From the NCBI GenBank assembly GCA_041394705.1, contig JAWKHS010000003.1, positions 372,001-436,000 of the forward strand: a DNA stretch of 64,000 nucleotides, read 5' to 3'. This document shows positions 17,850 through 25,665 of the stretch, one piece after another. The notes beneath the pieces were generated by a model, which saw nothing but the letters and a program-made list of their open reading frames with translations, was not told the DNA's origin and did not search any database. Both the position numbers and the translations under genes were made by a program. Source of the stretch: Vicinamibacterales bacterium. GTDB taxonomy: Bacteria; Acidobacteriota; Vicinamibacteria; Vicinamibacterales; UBA2999. Positions within the stretch are counted from its first letter, which is position 1. The number at the start of each line of letters is the position of its first letter.

Positions 17850-17881
17850 CCGATCCGGGGCGCCCGCGGAGATGTCGCGAT

Positions 17882-18772
17882 CTACTGCAGTGGACCGGGC
17901 CGCGTGTAGATACGGCGCTCGAAGGCGGTGCTGGAGTTGAGGCCCCGGACTGAGCCGCATCGGTAGCCGCCGACGTTGACGGTGTGTAGACACAGGCGGT
18001 CGCCTCCGGCCTGGGTGTCACACGTACTCTTGTTGACGGTCCCGCCATCCTCAGCGAAGCCCATCGCGTGACTGTCATGGAAGTACCACTGCAGCCCGTT
18101 GGCGACGCGAGTCGTCGTGGCTCCGGTCCCCGTGTCGAACGTCACGTCGGTCTTGAGCGCCATGGCCGCAACGCTCAGGACCGGCGAGCCGGTCGGCCGG
18201 CATGCCACCAGCAGGACGTCGGTGGCGCTCCCGCATCCCGCCACGGTGGCCGCGAGGCCTGCACCTGAGGTGTTGTAAAGGCTGCTGTGGCAGAGCGTGA
18301 AGCCGCCGGCCAGGATATTCGCCTCGTTCAGGTTCGTCACGACTCCGCCGAAATACCGCTGGGGAGTGGCGGGCGGCAGGCTATCGCGATTGCGAAGAAT
18401 GACACCGTTGCTGGCGGTCAGTGGAACGAATGCCGCGGACGGCGATGTGGCCGCCTGCACGTAATAGCGATCGAGTGTCGACCCGAGGAATGGCGGCACG
18501 ACAGCCACGACCGCGGTCCCGGAGCCGTTCAGCACGCCAACCGAAATGAGAGCCAGGTCGGCCGCGCCGACGCTGAAGGCCACGCCCCCGTACGAGAAAC
18601 CGGCGCCCACCGAGCTTCCGAGAAGAGCGAAATTCTGGCCCGGCGTGCCCGTGATCGTGACATTCACCGCCTGGCCCGGCGTGACGACGGTGTCGGACGC
18701 CGAAATCGTTGGTTGCGCGGCCGCTATCGTGGCCGTCAACGCCAGGGCACAGGTCATCAAGGGCAGCTTCAT
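17882..18772 (-). CDS. Secreted hypothetical protein with an IPT-like N-terminal region
   Basis: 296 residues. The signal peptide is 'MKLPLMTCALALTATIAAAQ'. Residues ~21-110 ('TISASDTVVTPGQAVNVTIT', 'SYGGVAFSVG', 'GTAVVAVVPPFLGSTLDRYY') look like a secreted beta-sandwich. The remainder contains five cysteines in pairs, suggesting disulfides outside the cell. No catalytic motif was recognised. Proteins of this build are common in Acidobacteriota but unassigned. Confidence 0.65.
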   Translation of the reverse strand: MKLPLMTCALALTATIAAAQPTISASDTVVTPGQAVNVTITGTPGQNFALLGSSVGAGFSYGGVAFSVGAADLALISVGVLNGSGTAVVAVVPPFLGSTLDRYYVQAATSPSAAFVPLTASNGVILRNRDSLPPATPQRYFGGVVTNLNEANILAGGFTLCHSSLYNTSGAGLAATVAGCGSATDVLLVACRPTGSPVLSVAAMALKTDVTFDTGTGATTTRVANGLQWYFHDSHAMGFAEDGGTVNKSTCDTQAGGDRLCLHTVNVGGYRCGSVRGLNSSTAFERRIYTRPGPLQ

Positions 18773-18959
18773 TGGGTGTCCTTTCGACTCCAGTCACACG
18801 GCAGATGCGCAGACTCGCTGGGTGTCCCCGAATTCGCTTCGAGGCGATTGCGCGGGGCGATGCTATGGCCAATCGGCGTGGCGGTCAAGGCATCCTCCCC
18901 AGGGTCGCCGACAACGTGTGCATCGTCGCGTAGGTTCCCCTGGTGGCCGGACTACCAAA

Positions 18960-19120
18960 GGCAGGCTGCTCCCCGGACGCCACGTCGCCGTGTATTTGCA
19001 CGCACCGCTGTTGTGCGCTTCGAGGCGATGGCCTGGTTCGGCGGTGAGCCCGACATAGTGCCGGTCCGGTTCGACGCTGCTCCGAAGGACGCACACATAC
19101 CGTTTCGCCTGGCTTGTCTG
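18960..19120 (-). pseudogene. GIY-YIG nuclease fragment
   Basis: 'RYVCVLRSSVEPDRHYVGLT' followed by 'PGHRLEAHNSGACKYTATWR' is the N-terminal half of a GIY-YIG domain (UPF0213-like; Y-V-x-L and Y-V-G-L strands). After 'TATWRPG' the expected helix and the conserved Glu are missing because the frame changes. It is therefore a truncated, inactive copy. It lies just outside the tRNA-Lys remnant at 19160. Confidence 0.6.
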
Positions 19121-19159
19121 GCCGAAGCTCCGCCCGGCTCTTGACAGGGGAGCGAAGGC

Positions 19160-19181
19160 TGGTGAGCCCGGAAGGAATCGA
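19160..19181 (-). other. tRNA-Lys 3'-end remnant, candidate attachment site
   Basis: The 22 nt here (core GGTGAGCCCGGAAGGAAT) are identical to 21689-21710, where the same sequence forms the T-arm and acceptor end of a tRNA-Lys-like gene on the minus strand. The direct copies bracket the toxin-antitoxin genes and the broken integrase, as att sites of a tRNA-targeting element would. Confidence 0.6.
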
Positions 19182-19308
19182 GTCTGAATCACTTCATTTC
19201 GCAACTGGTTGACGGCGCACGCCTTCTGGCCCCAGATGCTTGATTCACGACGGGTTAGCCACTATTTCTTGGTCCACGGCGGTCGACGCCATTTCACTCG
19301 ATTCGACG

Positions 19309-19338
19309 AGGTTCTTGGAGACAGTCTGGAGACGGAAG
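19309..19338 (+). repeat. Copy 2 of the TGGAGACA-TGGAGACGG repeat
   Basis: The 30 nt here match 20131-20160 at 28 positions (the differing bases fall between the two TGGAGAC units). It lies immediately upstream of the DUF433 promoter. Confidence 0.7.
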
Positions 19339-19345
19339 AAGGCCG

Positions 19346-19351
19346 TACAAT
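19346..19351 (+). promoter_or_regulatory. -10 box (TACAAT) of the DUF433 antitoxin gene
   Basis: TACAAT ends 6 nt before the ATG at 19358, so the transcript is predicted to be leaderless. The upstream GGAGAC repeat occupies the -35 region. Confidence 0.5.
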
Positions 19352-19357
19352 CACGGT

Positions 19358-19582
19358 ATGCCAGTGCCCGGCCCGGCCGTTCATTGCGACCCCGAGATCA
19401 TGGGCGGCACCCCCGTGTTCGCGGGAACCCGCGTGCCGTTCCAGACGCTGCTCGACTACCTCGAAGGCGGCGACTCGCTGGATGCGTTCCTCGACGACTT
19501 TCCGACGGTGAGCCGCGAGCTTGCCGTTGGTGCGCTTGAACAGGCCAAAGACGCCCTCCTCGCCCGTGCGCATCCTGCTTGA
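19358..19582 (+). CDS. DUF433 antitoxin
   Basis: 74 residues. 'HCDPEIMGGTPVFAGTRVPF' and 'LLDYLEGGDSLDAFLDDFPT' are the defining motifs of DUF433, a helix-turn-helix antitoxin usually paired with a DUF5615 PIN-like toxin. The toxin gene follows with a 17-nt overlap, giving translational coupling. The start is fixed by the -10 box 6 nt upstream. Confidence 0.9.
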   Translation: MPVPGPAVHCDPEIMGGTPVFAGTRVPFQTLLDYLEGGDSLDAFLDDFPTVSRELAVGALEQAKDALLARAHPA

Positions 19583-19886
19583 TGAGTGCCTTCCGAAGGG
19601 CCTGAAGCGCGAGCTTCCGGGGCTGACGGTGCGCACCGTGCCGGAGATGGGTTGGGCCAGCAAGCGAAACGGCGAGCTGCTGGCGTTGGCTGACGGACAG
19701 TTCGAGGTGTTCGTGACCGTCGACCGCAACCTGTCGTTCCAGAACGACGTCCACCGCTTCACCGTTGCCGTGGTCGTTCTGCGGGCCACAGGCAATCGAC
19801 TCGTCGATCTGCGTCCTCTCGTGCCAGAGCTCGTCGCCACGCTGGCCCGCGTCTCGCCCGGCGGCGTGTGTCCTGTCGGACCGTGA
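19566..19886 (+). CDS. DUF5615 PIN-like toxin
   Basis: 106 residues from the GTG at 19566. 'RILLDECLPKGLKRELPGLT' carries the first acidic residues of the PIN-like fold, 'FVTVDRNLSFQND' the central Asp, and 'VVVLRATGNRLVDLRPLVPE' the C-terminal strand and helix, as in DUF5615. The predicted activity is an RNase inhibited by the DUF433 partner. The longer open frame from 19521 only overlaps the antitoxin and is not needed. Confidence 0.85.
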   Translation: MRILLDECLPKGLKRELPGLTVRTVPEMGWASKRNGELLALADGQFEVFVTVDRNLSFQNDVHRFTVAVVVLRATGNRLVDLRPLVPELVATLARVSPGGVCPVGP

Positions 19887-19904
19887 CGTCGCGGGACGTG
19901 GCTC

Positions 19905-20136
19905 TCAGAGCGGTTCAGGCGCCGCGATCACGGGCCATTTGTACGGAAGATCCGAGTGAAGGAAGAGTACCCATCGAGCCACCTGGCGGCGGACGGCGAA
20001 GGGCAGACGGTTGGCGCCAGTGAGCCTGTAGGCGCGCAGGTCGCTGTAGAGGAACCACGCGGCCTCACGGACGGCGGAGAGTGCCGGGTCCCGTGATTCC
20101 GGCCACCGGTCCTCGAACTCGTCGTTCAGCAGGTTC
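19905..20136 (-). pseudogene. Truncated unknown gene ending at the GGAGAC repeat
   Basis: About 75 codons read as protein ('NLLNDEFEDRWPESRDPALS', 'EAAWFLYSDLRAYRLTGANR', 'VLFLHSDLPYKWPV') and end in TGA at 19905. No start codon is present before the frame runs into the repeat at 20131-20160, so the 5' part was lost there. The family is not recognised. The aromatic-rich sequence argues for a former real gene. Confidence 0.45.
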
Positions 20137-20160
20137 TTGGAGACATTTTGGAGACGGAAG
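20131..20160 (+). repeat. Copy 3 of the TGGAGACA-TGGAGACGG repeat
   Basis: Matches 19309-19338 at 28 of 30 positions. It separates the truncated gene at 19905-20136 from the PIN toxin locus. Confidence 0.7.
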
Positions 20161-20183
20161 TGACGCGAAGTACGCGTCTGGCC

Positions 20184-20579
20184 TCAGGACGACAGGCGAC
20201 CGAGGAAGTCCCGCGGCGAGACGATGTCGATGCCCTTATTGCGGCGAAGGACGAGCAGGTCTTGGTCGCCGGTGACGATCACGCTCGCGTCGGCAGCAAC
20301 GGCGGTGGCCAGCACGACGTCGTCATCCGGGTCGCGCGACACCCGGGACGCGAGCGGCGTCGGTTCAACGAGCTGAACTCGGCCGCGGAGTTGCTCGAGG
20401 AAGGCCTGGGTAGCGGGTCCCACTCTGAACTTGGCTCGCAGCGTCTGTTCGAGCTCGTCGAGCAGCGCTCGGGACGTGACGACCGTGCAGGACCCAAGGC
20501 CGCGCACCACGACCTCGTGGCACAGGCCCTTGGCGACGAGCGCCGCCACGAGCACGTTGGTGTCGAGGACGACGATCAC
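20184..20579 (-). CDS. PIN-family toxin (VapC-like, COG1569/TIGR00305 type)
   Basis: 131 residues. 'MIVVLDTNVLVAALV' has the first catalytic Asp (residue 6), 'LLDELEQTLRAKF' the Glu, 'SRDPDDDVVLATAV' the central acidic cluster and 'VIVTGDQDLLVL' the final Asp, so all PIN active-site acids are present. The predicted role is ribonuclease toxin. Its start overlaps the upstream RHH antitoxin stop by 4 nt. A decayed relative lies at 15990-16279. Confidence 0.88.
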   Translation of the reverse strand: MIVVLDTNVLVAALVAKGLCHEVVVRGLGSCTVVTSRALLDELEQTLRAKFRVGPATQAFLEQLRGRVQLVEPTPLASRVSRDPDDDVVLATAVAADASVIVTGDQDLLVLRRNKGIDIVSPRDFLGRLSS

Positions 20580-20794
20580 GAGACGATCGCGAAGACGTCC
20601 TCGTCCGTGTAGATGCCCTGTGCACGTGCCTGCGGCAGCAGCTCGGCGCGAGCCGACGCCAGGCTCGTGAGCAGTTCATCCTGTTCGATCGCGCGCCGAA
20701 CCAGCTGACTCACCGAGAGCTTCTGCGCCTTGGCGCGCCGCTCCAGGCGGCGTCGCGTGCCCTTGGGCACGCGAATGGTCAGGACTTCTTCCAT
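20576..20794 (-). CDS. Ribbon-helix-helix antitoxin
   Basis: 72 residues. 'LTIRVPKGTRRRLERRAKAQ' (beta strand plus helix A) and 'SVSQLVRRAIEQDELL' (helix B) form an RHH DNA-binding fold. The C-terminal 'GIYTDEDVFAIVS' would occupy the toxin. It is translated from the ATG at 20794, just below a perfect operator dyad. Confidence 0.85.
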   Translation of the reverse strand: MEEVLTIRVPKGTRRRLERRAKAQKLSVSQLVRRAIEQDELLTSLASARAELLPQARAQGIYTDEDVFAIVS

Positions 20795-20796
20795 AT

Positions 20797-20813
20797 GTAT
20801 GACTGTGTCATAC
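20797..20813. promoter_or_regulatory. Operator dyad of the RHH/PIN module
   Basis: GTATGAC-TGT-GTCATAC is a perfect 7-bp inverted repeat 3 nt upstream of the antitoxin start. This is a natural site for autorepression by the RHH protein, alone or with its toxin. Confidence 0.6.
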
Positions 20814-21011
20814 AGGACAGCGTCCGTCAACCGCTCCGCCGCGACTGGGAGCACCTGTTGTGTCGGACGTCCAGGGCGCCGCTCCGGCCACGGCGCAGGT
20901 TCTGCCACGTCGAGGAGCGCGGCCGGTGGCAGTCCTGGCGATCTTCGGCGCCGTACTCAGGCGCGCACGGCGGGTCCGCGGTCGGGCAGACGGCTTGCAT
21001 CGCGCCTGGCG

Positions 21012-21356
21012 ATGCATGGCGCCTTTCCAAGCGACCGCCAGCGCCGATTCCTGGATCTCGTCCTGCGCTTCTCCGGCGTCTTCGTGGGCCGCCAGTACGC
21101 GGCCTGTGCCGGGATAACCCACGGGCAGAAGGTCCACGACTTCATCGACCGGCTGCTGGCCCGCCGTTGGGTGCGGCCGATACCCCTCGGAGCCAACGGT
21201 CGGACCCGCTTGTACCACGTCCATTACAAGCCGCTCGACGGCGCCATTGGCGAGCCCGACAACAGGCACCGGCGCAGGCCGTCCGCGGAGCAGGCCATCG
21301 ACCGGCTACTGGTGCTCGACGGGGTGCTCGCCGATCGATCGCTGACCGCGTGCTGA
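21012..21356 (+). pseudogene. N-terminal fragment of a mobile-element-type protein
   Basis: 114 residues with clear protein character: 'FLDLVLRFSGVFVGRQYAAC', 'THGQKVHDFIDRLLARRWVR', 'RTRLYHVHYKPLDGAIGEPD'. It resembles a winged-helix-like replication/relaxation protein seen on mobile elements; this attribution is tentative. The frame ends where the integrase C-terminus begins in another frame, so the two genes are fused fragments. Confidence 0.45.
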
Positions 21357-21658
21357 CGCAGCCCGACGGCTCGCCGCTGGCCGAGCACATGCTGACGGAT
21401 CTGCTGCGGCGTGTGGCTCGACGAGCGAACCTGCGGTACTGCGGCGTGCACGTGCTGCGACACACGTTCTGTTCGCACCTGGCGATGCGGGGGGCGCCGA
21501 TGCGGGCGGTGCAGGAGCTGGCGGGGCATCGTGATCTGTCGACCACGCAGCGCTACATGCATCTCAGTCCGAGCGCGTTGACCGACGCGATTCGGCTGCT
21601 CGAACGTCCCGCGTCCGCCTCCGGACGTGGAGACATTGTGGAGACGGCGCAGGCCTGA
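21350..21658 (+). pseudogene. Tyrosine recombinase, C-terminal fragment only
   Basis: 102 residues. 'VHVLRHTFCSHLAMRGAPMR' carries the H-x-x-R box, 'VQELAGHRDLSTTQRYMHLS' the final His and the nucleophilic Tyr. The N-terminal core-binding domain and the first catalytic Arg are absent, so it is inactive. It ends with 'GDIVETAQA', encoded by copy 4 of the GGAGAC repeat, 31 nt from the tRNA-Lys remnant. That is the usual place of an integrase beside its att site. Confidence 0.75.
21628..21647 (+). repeat. Copy 4 of the repeat, inside the integrase 3' end
   Basis: TGGAGACATTGTGGAGACGG encodes the integrase tail Gly-Asp-Ile-Val-Glu-Thr. The other copies would encode a similar Gly-Asp-x-Leu-Glu-Thr in one frame, so they may be leftovers of integrase 3' ends. 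Confidence 0.6.
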
Positions 21659-21688
21659 TTCGCAAATTGTTGGTGGAGCAGGGGGTAG

Positions 21689-21735
21689 TGGTGAGCCCGG
21701 AAGGAATCGAACCTTCAACCAACAGATTAAGAGTC
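21689..21735 (-). pseudogene. 3' half of tRNA-Lys (anticodon loop CTCTTAA)
   Basis: On the minus strand the sequence reads through an anticodon loop CTCTTAA (CTT, lysine), a variable loop, the T-arm GAAGG-TTCGATT-CCTTC and an acceptor ending GGGCTCACCA. The D-arm and 5' acceptor strand are missing, so this is not a working tRNA but the 3' segment that integrases duplicate on insertion. Confidence 0.7.
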
Positions 21736-21926
21736 GTTGGGCGAGCCAAGGCACGTCGTCGCAGGGCGTGATTCATCGAGCGAATCGGTGTCGCGCGGGT
21801 TCACTTGAGGCCCCGTGGTCCGGATGGAGTGCCACACAGTGCCACAGGCTCGGTCAGCACTGGGCCGACCTCGCGAGCCGGCACCGCGGCCGCTGCTCGT
21901 TGTCTCCCACGCTGTCAACTGCGGCA

Positions 21927-21955
21927 AGAGGGTCCGAATCCCACCCTCTCCGCCA
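21927..21955 (+). pseudogene. 3' end of a tRNA-Ser-like gene
   Basis: GAGGGTCCGAATCCCACC followed by CTCTCCGCCA is a T-arm plus acceptor end with CCA. No 5' half is present. The 12 nt CCCTCTCCGCCA recur at 24821-24832, on the far side of the permease gene, as possible att sites. Confidence 0.5.
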
Positions 21956-22221
21956 AATAAGTGGTTTAGAATCAGTAATTTATATCCATGAGCTAAGGCC
22001 CGTGTGCCCTTCGTCGTCGCGAGGGCTCGGCGTTGCAGCCTCCGACACGAGACTTCAGGCCTGATTTCGCAAGCTAGGCGTCGCGGTGTCGCTCTTTGGG
22101 TGGGCGTTCCACCCTCTCACCCCGGACCCGCCCCGAACCAGACAGACGCCACGGCGACGAGTGCCGTTCGCTCGTCCCACACGATTTGACCAGCGCGAGC
22201 GCAGATGCCTCAAACCCTGCG
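21956..22221. other. AT-richer non-coding stretch after the tRNA-Ser remnant
   Basis: About 270 bases with locally low GC (e.g. around 21958-21990), typical of att-flanking DNA. No gene is supported. A TTGACC at 22186 is too far from the -10 box to serve it directly. Confidence 0.4.
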
Positions 22222-22227
22222 TAAGAT
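22222..22227 (+). promoter_or_regulatory. -10 box (TAAGAT) of the permease gene
   Basis: TAAGAT ends 6 nt before the GTG at 22234. This fixes the start and predicts a leaderless transcript. Confidence 0.5.
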
Positions 22228-22233
22228 TCCCGC

Positions 22234-24627
22234 GTGCGCTGGCTCGATGAGCTCGTGTCTGACGTGAAGCTGGTTGGACGTCTTGGTCGGCGTGCGCCGA
22301 TCTTCGTCGCCACGGTCGTGGCGATGCTCGCGTCGGGTATCGGTGCGACGACGGCGGTGTACTCGGTGCTGAGACACGTGCTGCTCCGCCCCCTCCCGTA
22401 CGCCGAGCCCGAGCACCTCGTTCAACTGTTCAGCCAATCGCCCATCGAGGTGATCACGCGGTCCAGCGGATCGCAGTTTCGGGTCTGGCAGGACGAGTCT
22501 CCCCGTGCCTTTGAGGCATTGACTGCCTATGACGACCGCACCGTGTCTCTCCGGCTGTCGGCCGACAACCGCGGCGAGACCCTGAGTGCGCTGCGCGTGT
22601 CATCGGAGTTCTTTGCGGTGTTCCGCGTGCCTATGGTGCGGGGCCGCGTCTTTCAGCGCAACGAGGACGCCGCCCAGGGTCCTCGTGTGGTCGTCATCAG
22701 CGAGGGATTCTGGCGACGTCATTTCGGTGCTCAAGACGTCGTCGGGCAGAGTCTGTGGCTGGGTCACGAGTCTCATGAGATTGTCGGCGTTGCTGCGCGA
22801 TCGTTCGCCTCCGATCCGGCGGCGGAGGCCTACATCCCCTTGCGTGTCGACGCTCTTGCCAGGGACGACACACGTCGCCTCCGCGTCGTCGGGCGACTGC
22901 GCCGGGGCGTCGGCGTCGATGCGGCGAGACAACTCGCTGCGGGTACGACCGCCCGATACCGCCGTGACCATCCGTTCGTCCTGGGACAGCGCGAATACTT
23001 CACCGCCGACACGCTGCACTCGGTCGCGGTCGGTCCGGTGAAGTCGACGTTGCAGTTGCTGTCCGGGGCCGTGGCACTGCTGCTGCTCGTCGCGTGTGCC
23101 AACGTCGCGACGTTGTTGCTCTCGCGAGGGCGCTCACGAGTCGCCGAAGTAGCCGCCCGAGCCGCCCTCGGCGCGACTCGTGCACGCCTCATACGTCAGC
23201 TGCTCATCGAGTCCACGTGCCTCGCGCTCACGGGTGCGGTGCTCGCTGTGCCGATCGCCCAGCTGGGTCTGCAGACGCTCCTGCGCGTGGGCGCGGATGG
23301 TTCGACGGGAAGCCTGCTGCCGCTGGTTTCCAGCGTGACGCTCGATGTCCACCTGATGGGGGTGGGGCTGGCGGCTGGTCTGGTCACTGGGTTGTTGTGC
23401 GGCGCAATCCCAGCGATGTCGATGTCGCGTGCCGACATGAGCGCACTCTTCAAGCCGGGCGGCTCGGCTGCCGCAACCAGTTGGCGTGTGGGCGGCGCGC
23501 CCTCGACGTTGCTCCTGGCCGAAGTGGCGATCGCGCTGGTCCTGTTCGCCGCGACCGTCAGCGTGCTCGAAAGCCTGGGGCGGCTTCAAAGCCTGGACCG
23601 GGGATTCGACGCCGGGCACGTGCTGACGATCGAGGCGTCCCTGACCGGCTCAGCGCTGTCCCCGCCCGATGCCCTCGACGCTTTTGTCGCGAACGCGGCC
23701 AACCGTCTTCGCGACGTGGCGGGCATCTCTGCGGCCGCCGCCGCGTACTCGCTGCCCACTGAACAGGGAGCGGTGTCGCCCTTTGTGATGAACGATCGTG
23801 GGCTCTTTGCCACAGGCGCCCACCATGGCAGCACCCGATGGGAGATCGTCACGCCCGAGTACTTCGCGACCCTGGGCATCGCGCGTCTCGAGGGACGGGT
23901 GCTCACCGCACAGGACGTTCGGGGAGCCCCTGCCGTCGCGGTCGTCAACCGGGCCTTGGCGCGCCGGTATTGGGGTGATCGCAGTGTGGTGGGGCAGCGC
24001 GTCACCCTCGGGAGTGCAGAGCAGTCCAGTGATCGCGTGCGCTCCATCGTTGGCGTTGTTGCCGACACACGCGGCCGTGACTCAGCAGAGAGCGAACCGA
24101 CACTCTACATTCCCATGGCGCAAGCAGCGGAGTCGTTGCACCGGGCCGCGGCGGTCGCCGCCGTCGAGCGCGCCGGGCCAGAAGCGGCGGTGGGCGAGCC
24201 CACCCCGTTGAGCCAAGCGCTAAGGGCGCAAGTGGCGCGCGCTGGTTTCGCCCTCCAGCTGGTGGGTGGCTTTGCCGCGCTGTCGCTCGTGATGGTGTTG
24301 GTGGGCCTGTACGGTTACGTCAGCCACGCGGTGACGCAGCGGGCCAAGGAGCTTTCGATTCGTAACGCCCTCGGCGCCTCGCAACGCCAATTGCTGCGGC
24401 TCGTCTTGGGGCAAGGTGCCGCCATCGTGGCGAGTGGCATCGTCATCGGCGTCGTTGGCGCCATGCTCATGGGCGCAGCACTCGAGTCCTATGTGTTCGG
24501 CGTGAAGGCGCTCGCCCCATCGCGGCTCGCTGCGATCACACTGGCGCAAGCGCTGGCCGCGGCGACTGCGATACTCATCGCCGCTCTGCCGGCCGCCCAG
24601 ACGGACCCGCGGCGCGTCATCGACTGA
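22234..24627 (+). CDS. Acidobacterial duplicated orphan permease (ADOP), MacB/FtsX type
   Basis: 797 residues with two MacB-PCD/FtsX units. Unit 1: helix 1 'PIFVATVVAMLASGIGATTA', periplasmic part ~50-260, then FtsX helices ~270-440 including 'LLLLVACANVATLLLSRGRS'. Unit 2: helix ~475, periplasmic part to ~660, then 'ELSIRNALGASQRQLLRLVL' near the C-terminus. No ATPase is encoded nearby, hence 'orphan'. Members of this expanded acidobacterial family are thought to be export or mechanotransmission permeases. Third-codon GC appears lower than in the neighbours and the gene is bracketed by tRNA-Ser 3' ends, suggesting transfer. Confidence 0.88.
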   Translation: MRWLDELVSDVKLVGRLGRRAPIFVATVVAMLASGIGATTAVYSVLRHVLLRPLPYAEPEHLVQLFSQSPIEVITRSSGSQFRVWQDESPRAFEALTAYDDRTVSLRLSADNRGETLSALRVSSEFFAVFRVPMVRGRVFQRNEDAAQGPRVVVISEGFWRRHFGAQDVVGQSLWLGHESHEIVGVAARSFASDPAAEAYIPLRVDALARDDTRRLRVVGRLRRGVGVDAARQLAAGTTARYRRDHPFVLGQREYFTADTLHSVAVGPVKSTLQLLSGAVALLLLVACANVATLLLSRGRSRVAEVAARAALGATRARLIRQLLIESTCLALTGAVLAVPIAQLGLQTLLRVGADGSTGSLLPLVSSVTLDVHLMGVGLAAGLVTGLLCGAIPAMSMSRADMSALFKPGGSAAATSWRVGGAPSTLLLAEVAIALVLFAATVSVLESLGRLQSLDRGFDAGHVLTIEASLTGSALSPPDALDAFVANAANRLRDVAGISAAAAAYSLPTEQGAVSPFVMNDRGLFATGAHHGSTRWEIVTPEYFATLGIARLEGRVLTAQDVRGAPAVAVVNRALARRYWGDRSVVGQRVTLGSAEQSSDRVRSIVGVVADTRGRDSAESEPTLYIPMAQAAESLHRAAAVAAVERAGPEAAVGEPTPLSQALRAQVARAGFALQLVGGFAALSLVMVLVGLYGYVSHAVTQRAKELSIRNALGASQRQLLRLVLGQGAAIVASGIVIGVVGAMLMGAALESYVFGVKALAPSRLAAITLAQALAAATAILIAALPAAQTDPRRVID

Positions 24628-24979
24628 GGGCAAAGCCGCCCCGGCCCAGTCCCCGTGGCAGAGGTGGCGGCCGTCGTCGTCCTCGGCATGCCGTATACAA
24701 GTCGTATATGGCCCTGCGTGCGCAATACGTGCGGCCTTTGAGCGATTCTTGGCGGATTCGGAGAAAGGCGAAATCCGCTACGTTCTCTGTTTTCGACAGG
24801 TGGACGCAGTCCGAGGCCCGCCCTCTCCGCCATTCAGTAAGTCGTTAGTACATTGACACTTACGCGTGCTTGTCGCCCGATTCTCGCCTCCGTGAAGAAG
24901 AATGACACGTGTGGTCAACGGCCATCGGGAACAGAACCGCCACTGGTCGTGGGCATGCTAGATATGGCATGCTGACTGC
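24628..24979. other. Intergenic region with second tRNA-Ser 3' end
   Basis: No gene is seen. CCCTCTCCGCCA at 24821-24832 repeats the acceptor end found at 21944-21955. Downstream, direct repeats GGCATGCT (24952-24959 and 24966-24973) flank AGATAT just before the toxin start and may be its operator and -10 region. Confidence 0.45.
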
Positions 24980-25339
24980 GTGACGCCTGAGCCGCTCAAA
25001 CCCGTCGTGTGGGTCGGCGACTCGCTCCGTGTGTTGAAGTCGTTTCCCTCACCCGTGCAGGACGAGATCGGCTACGCGCTGTTCCTGGCGCAACGTGGCG
25101 AGAAGCACATTGCCGCCAAGCCGATGAAGGGGCTCGGCCCGGGTGTAGTGGAGGTTGTCTCCGACCACCGCGGTGACACGTTTCGCGCGGTCTACACGGT
25201 GCGCTTGAAGGCACGCGTCTACGTCCTCCACGCGTTCCAGAAGAAGTCGAAGCACGGCATCGCCACGCCACAGGCGGAGATCGAACTGATCAGGCGACGA
25301 ATGAAGCAGGCCGTCGCGATTAGCGAAGGCAGGGAGTAG
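24980..25339 (+). CDS. RelE/HigB-type toxin (Gp49-like)
   Basis: 119 residues. 'KPVVWVGDSLRVLKSFPSPV', 'GYALFLAQRGEKHIAAKPMK' and 'VYVLHAFQKKSKHGIATPQA' match phage-derived Gp49-like/HigB mRNA interferases. The basic C-terminal pair 'FQKKSKHG' is the active-site signature. It comes first in the pair, with the XRE antitoxin downstream, the usual HigBA order. Start GTG 24980. Confidence 0.9.
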   Translation: MTPEPLKPVVWVGDSLRVLKSFPSPVQDEIGYALFLAQRGEKHIAAKPMKGLGPGVVEVVSDHRGDTFRAVYTVRLKARVYVLHAFQKKSKHGIATPQAEIELIRRRMKQAVAISEGRE

Positions 25340-25344
25340 AAACG

Positions 25345-25665
25345 ATGGCGAAGAAGACACACGTCGTGGGCAGCGCCAACGTGTTCGCGGACCTCGGACA
25401 TCCGCGACCAGCCGAGGCGCTCGCCAAAGCTGAACTGGCCCGAAAGATAAGCGCCATCATCGAGCGCCGGGGCCTGACCCAGGCAGCGGCCGCGGCGATT
25501 CTCGAGATCGATCAGCCAAAGGTTTCTGCCCTCGTCCGCGGCCGTTTGGCCGGCTATTCGTTGGATCGACTCGTGCGCTTCCTCGTGTCTCTAGGGAGTG
25601 ACGTGGAGATCGTCGTCCGGCAGCGGCCTCGGACAGGTGGCCGCGCGACGATCCTTGTCGCATGA
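25345..25665 (+). CDS. XRE-family antitoxin (HigA-like)
   Basis: 106 residues. A helix-turn-helix spans ~residues 35-95 ('IIERRGLTQAAAAAILEIDQ', 'PKVSALVRGRLAGYSLDRLV'), the XRE fold of antitoxins paired with Gp49-like toxins. It begins 5 nt after the toxin stop and its own stop overlaps the next gene's ATG, so the three genes form one unit. Confidence 0.9.
   Translation: MAKKTHVVGSANVFADLGHPRPAEALAKAELARKISAIIERRGLTQAAAAAILEIDQPKVSALVRGRLAGYSLDRLVRFLVSLGSDVEIVVRQRPRTGGRATILVA

Noticed and set aside
20795..21658. A full-length integrase of 287 codons
   Set aside because: Only the last ~102 codons look like a tyrosine recombinase; the first part is a shadow of another fragment in a different frame.
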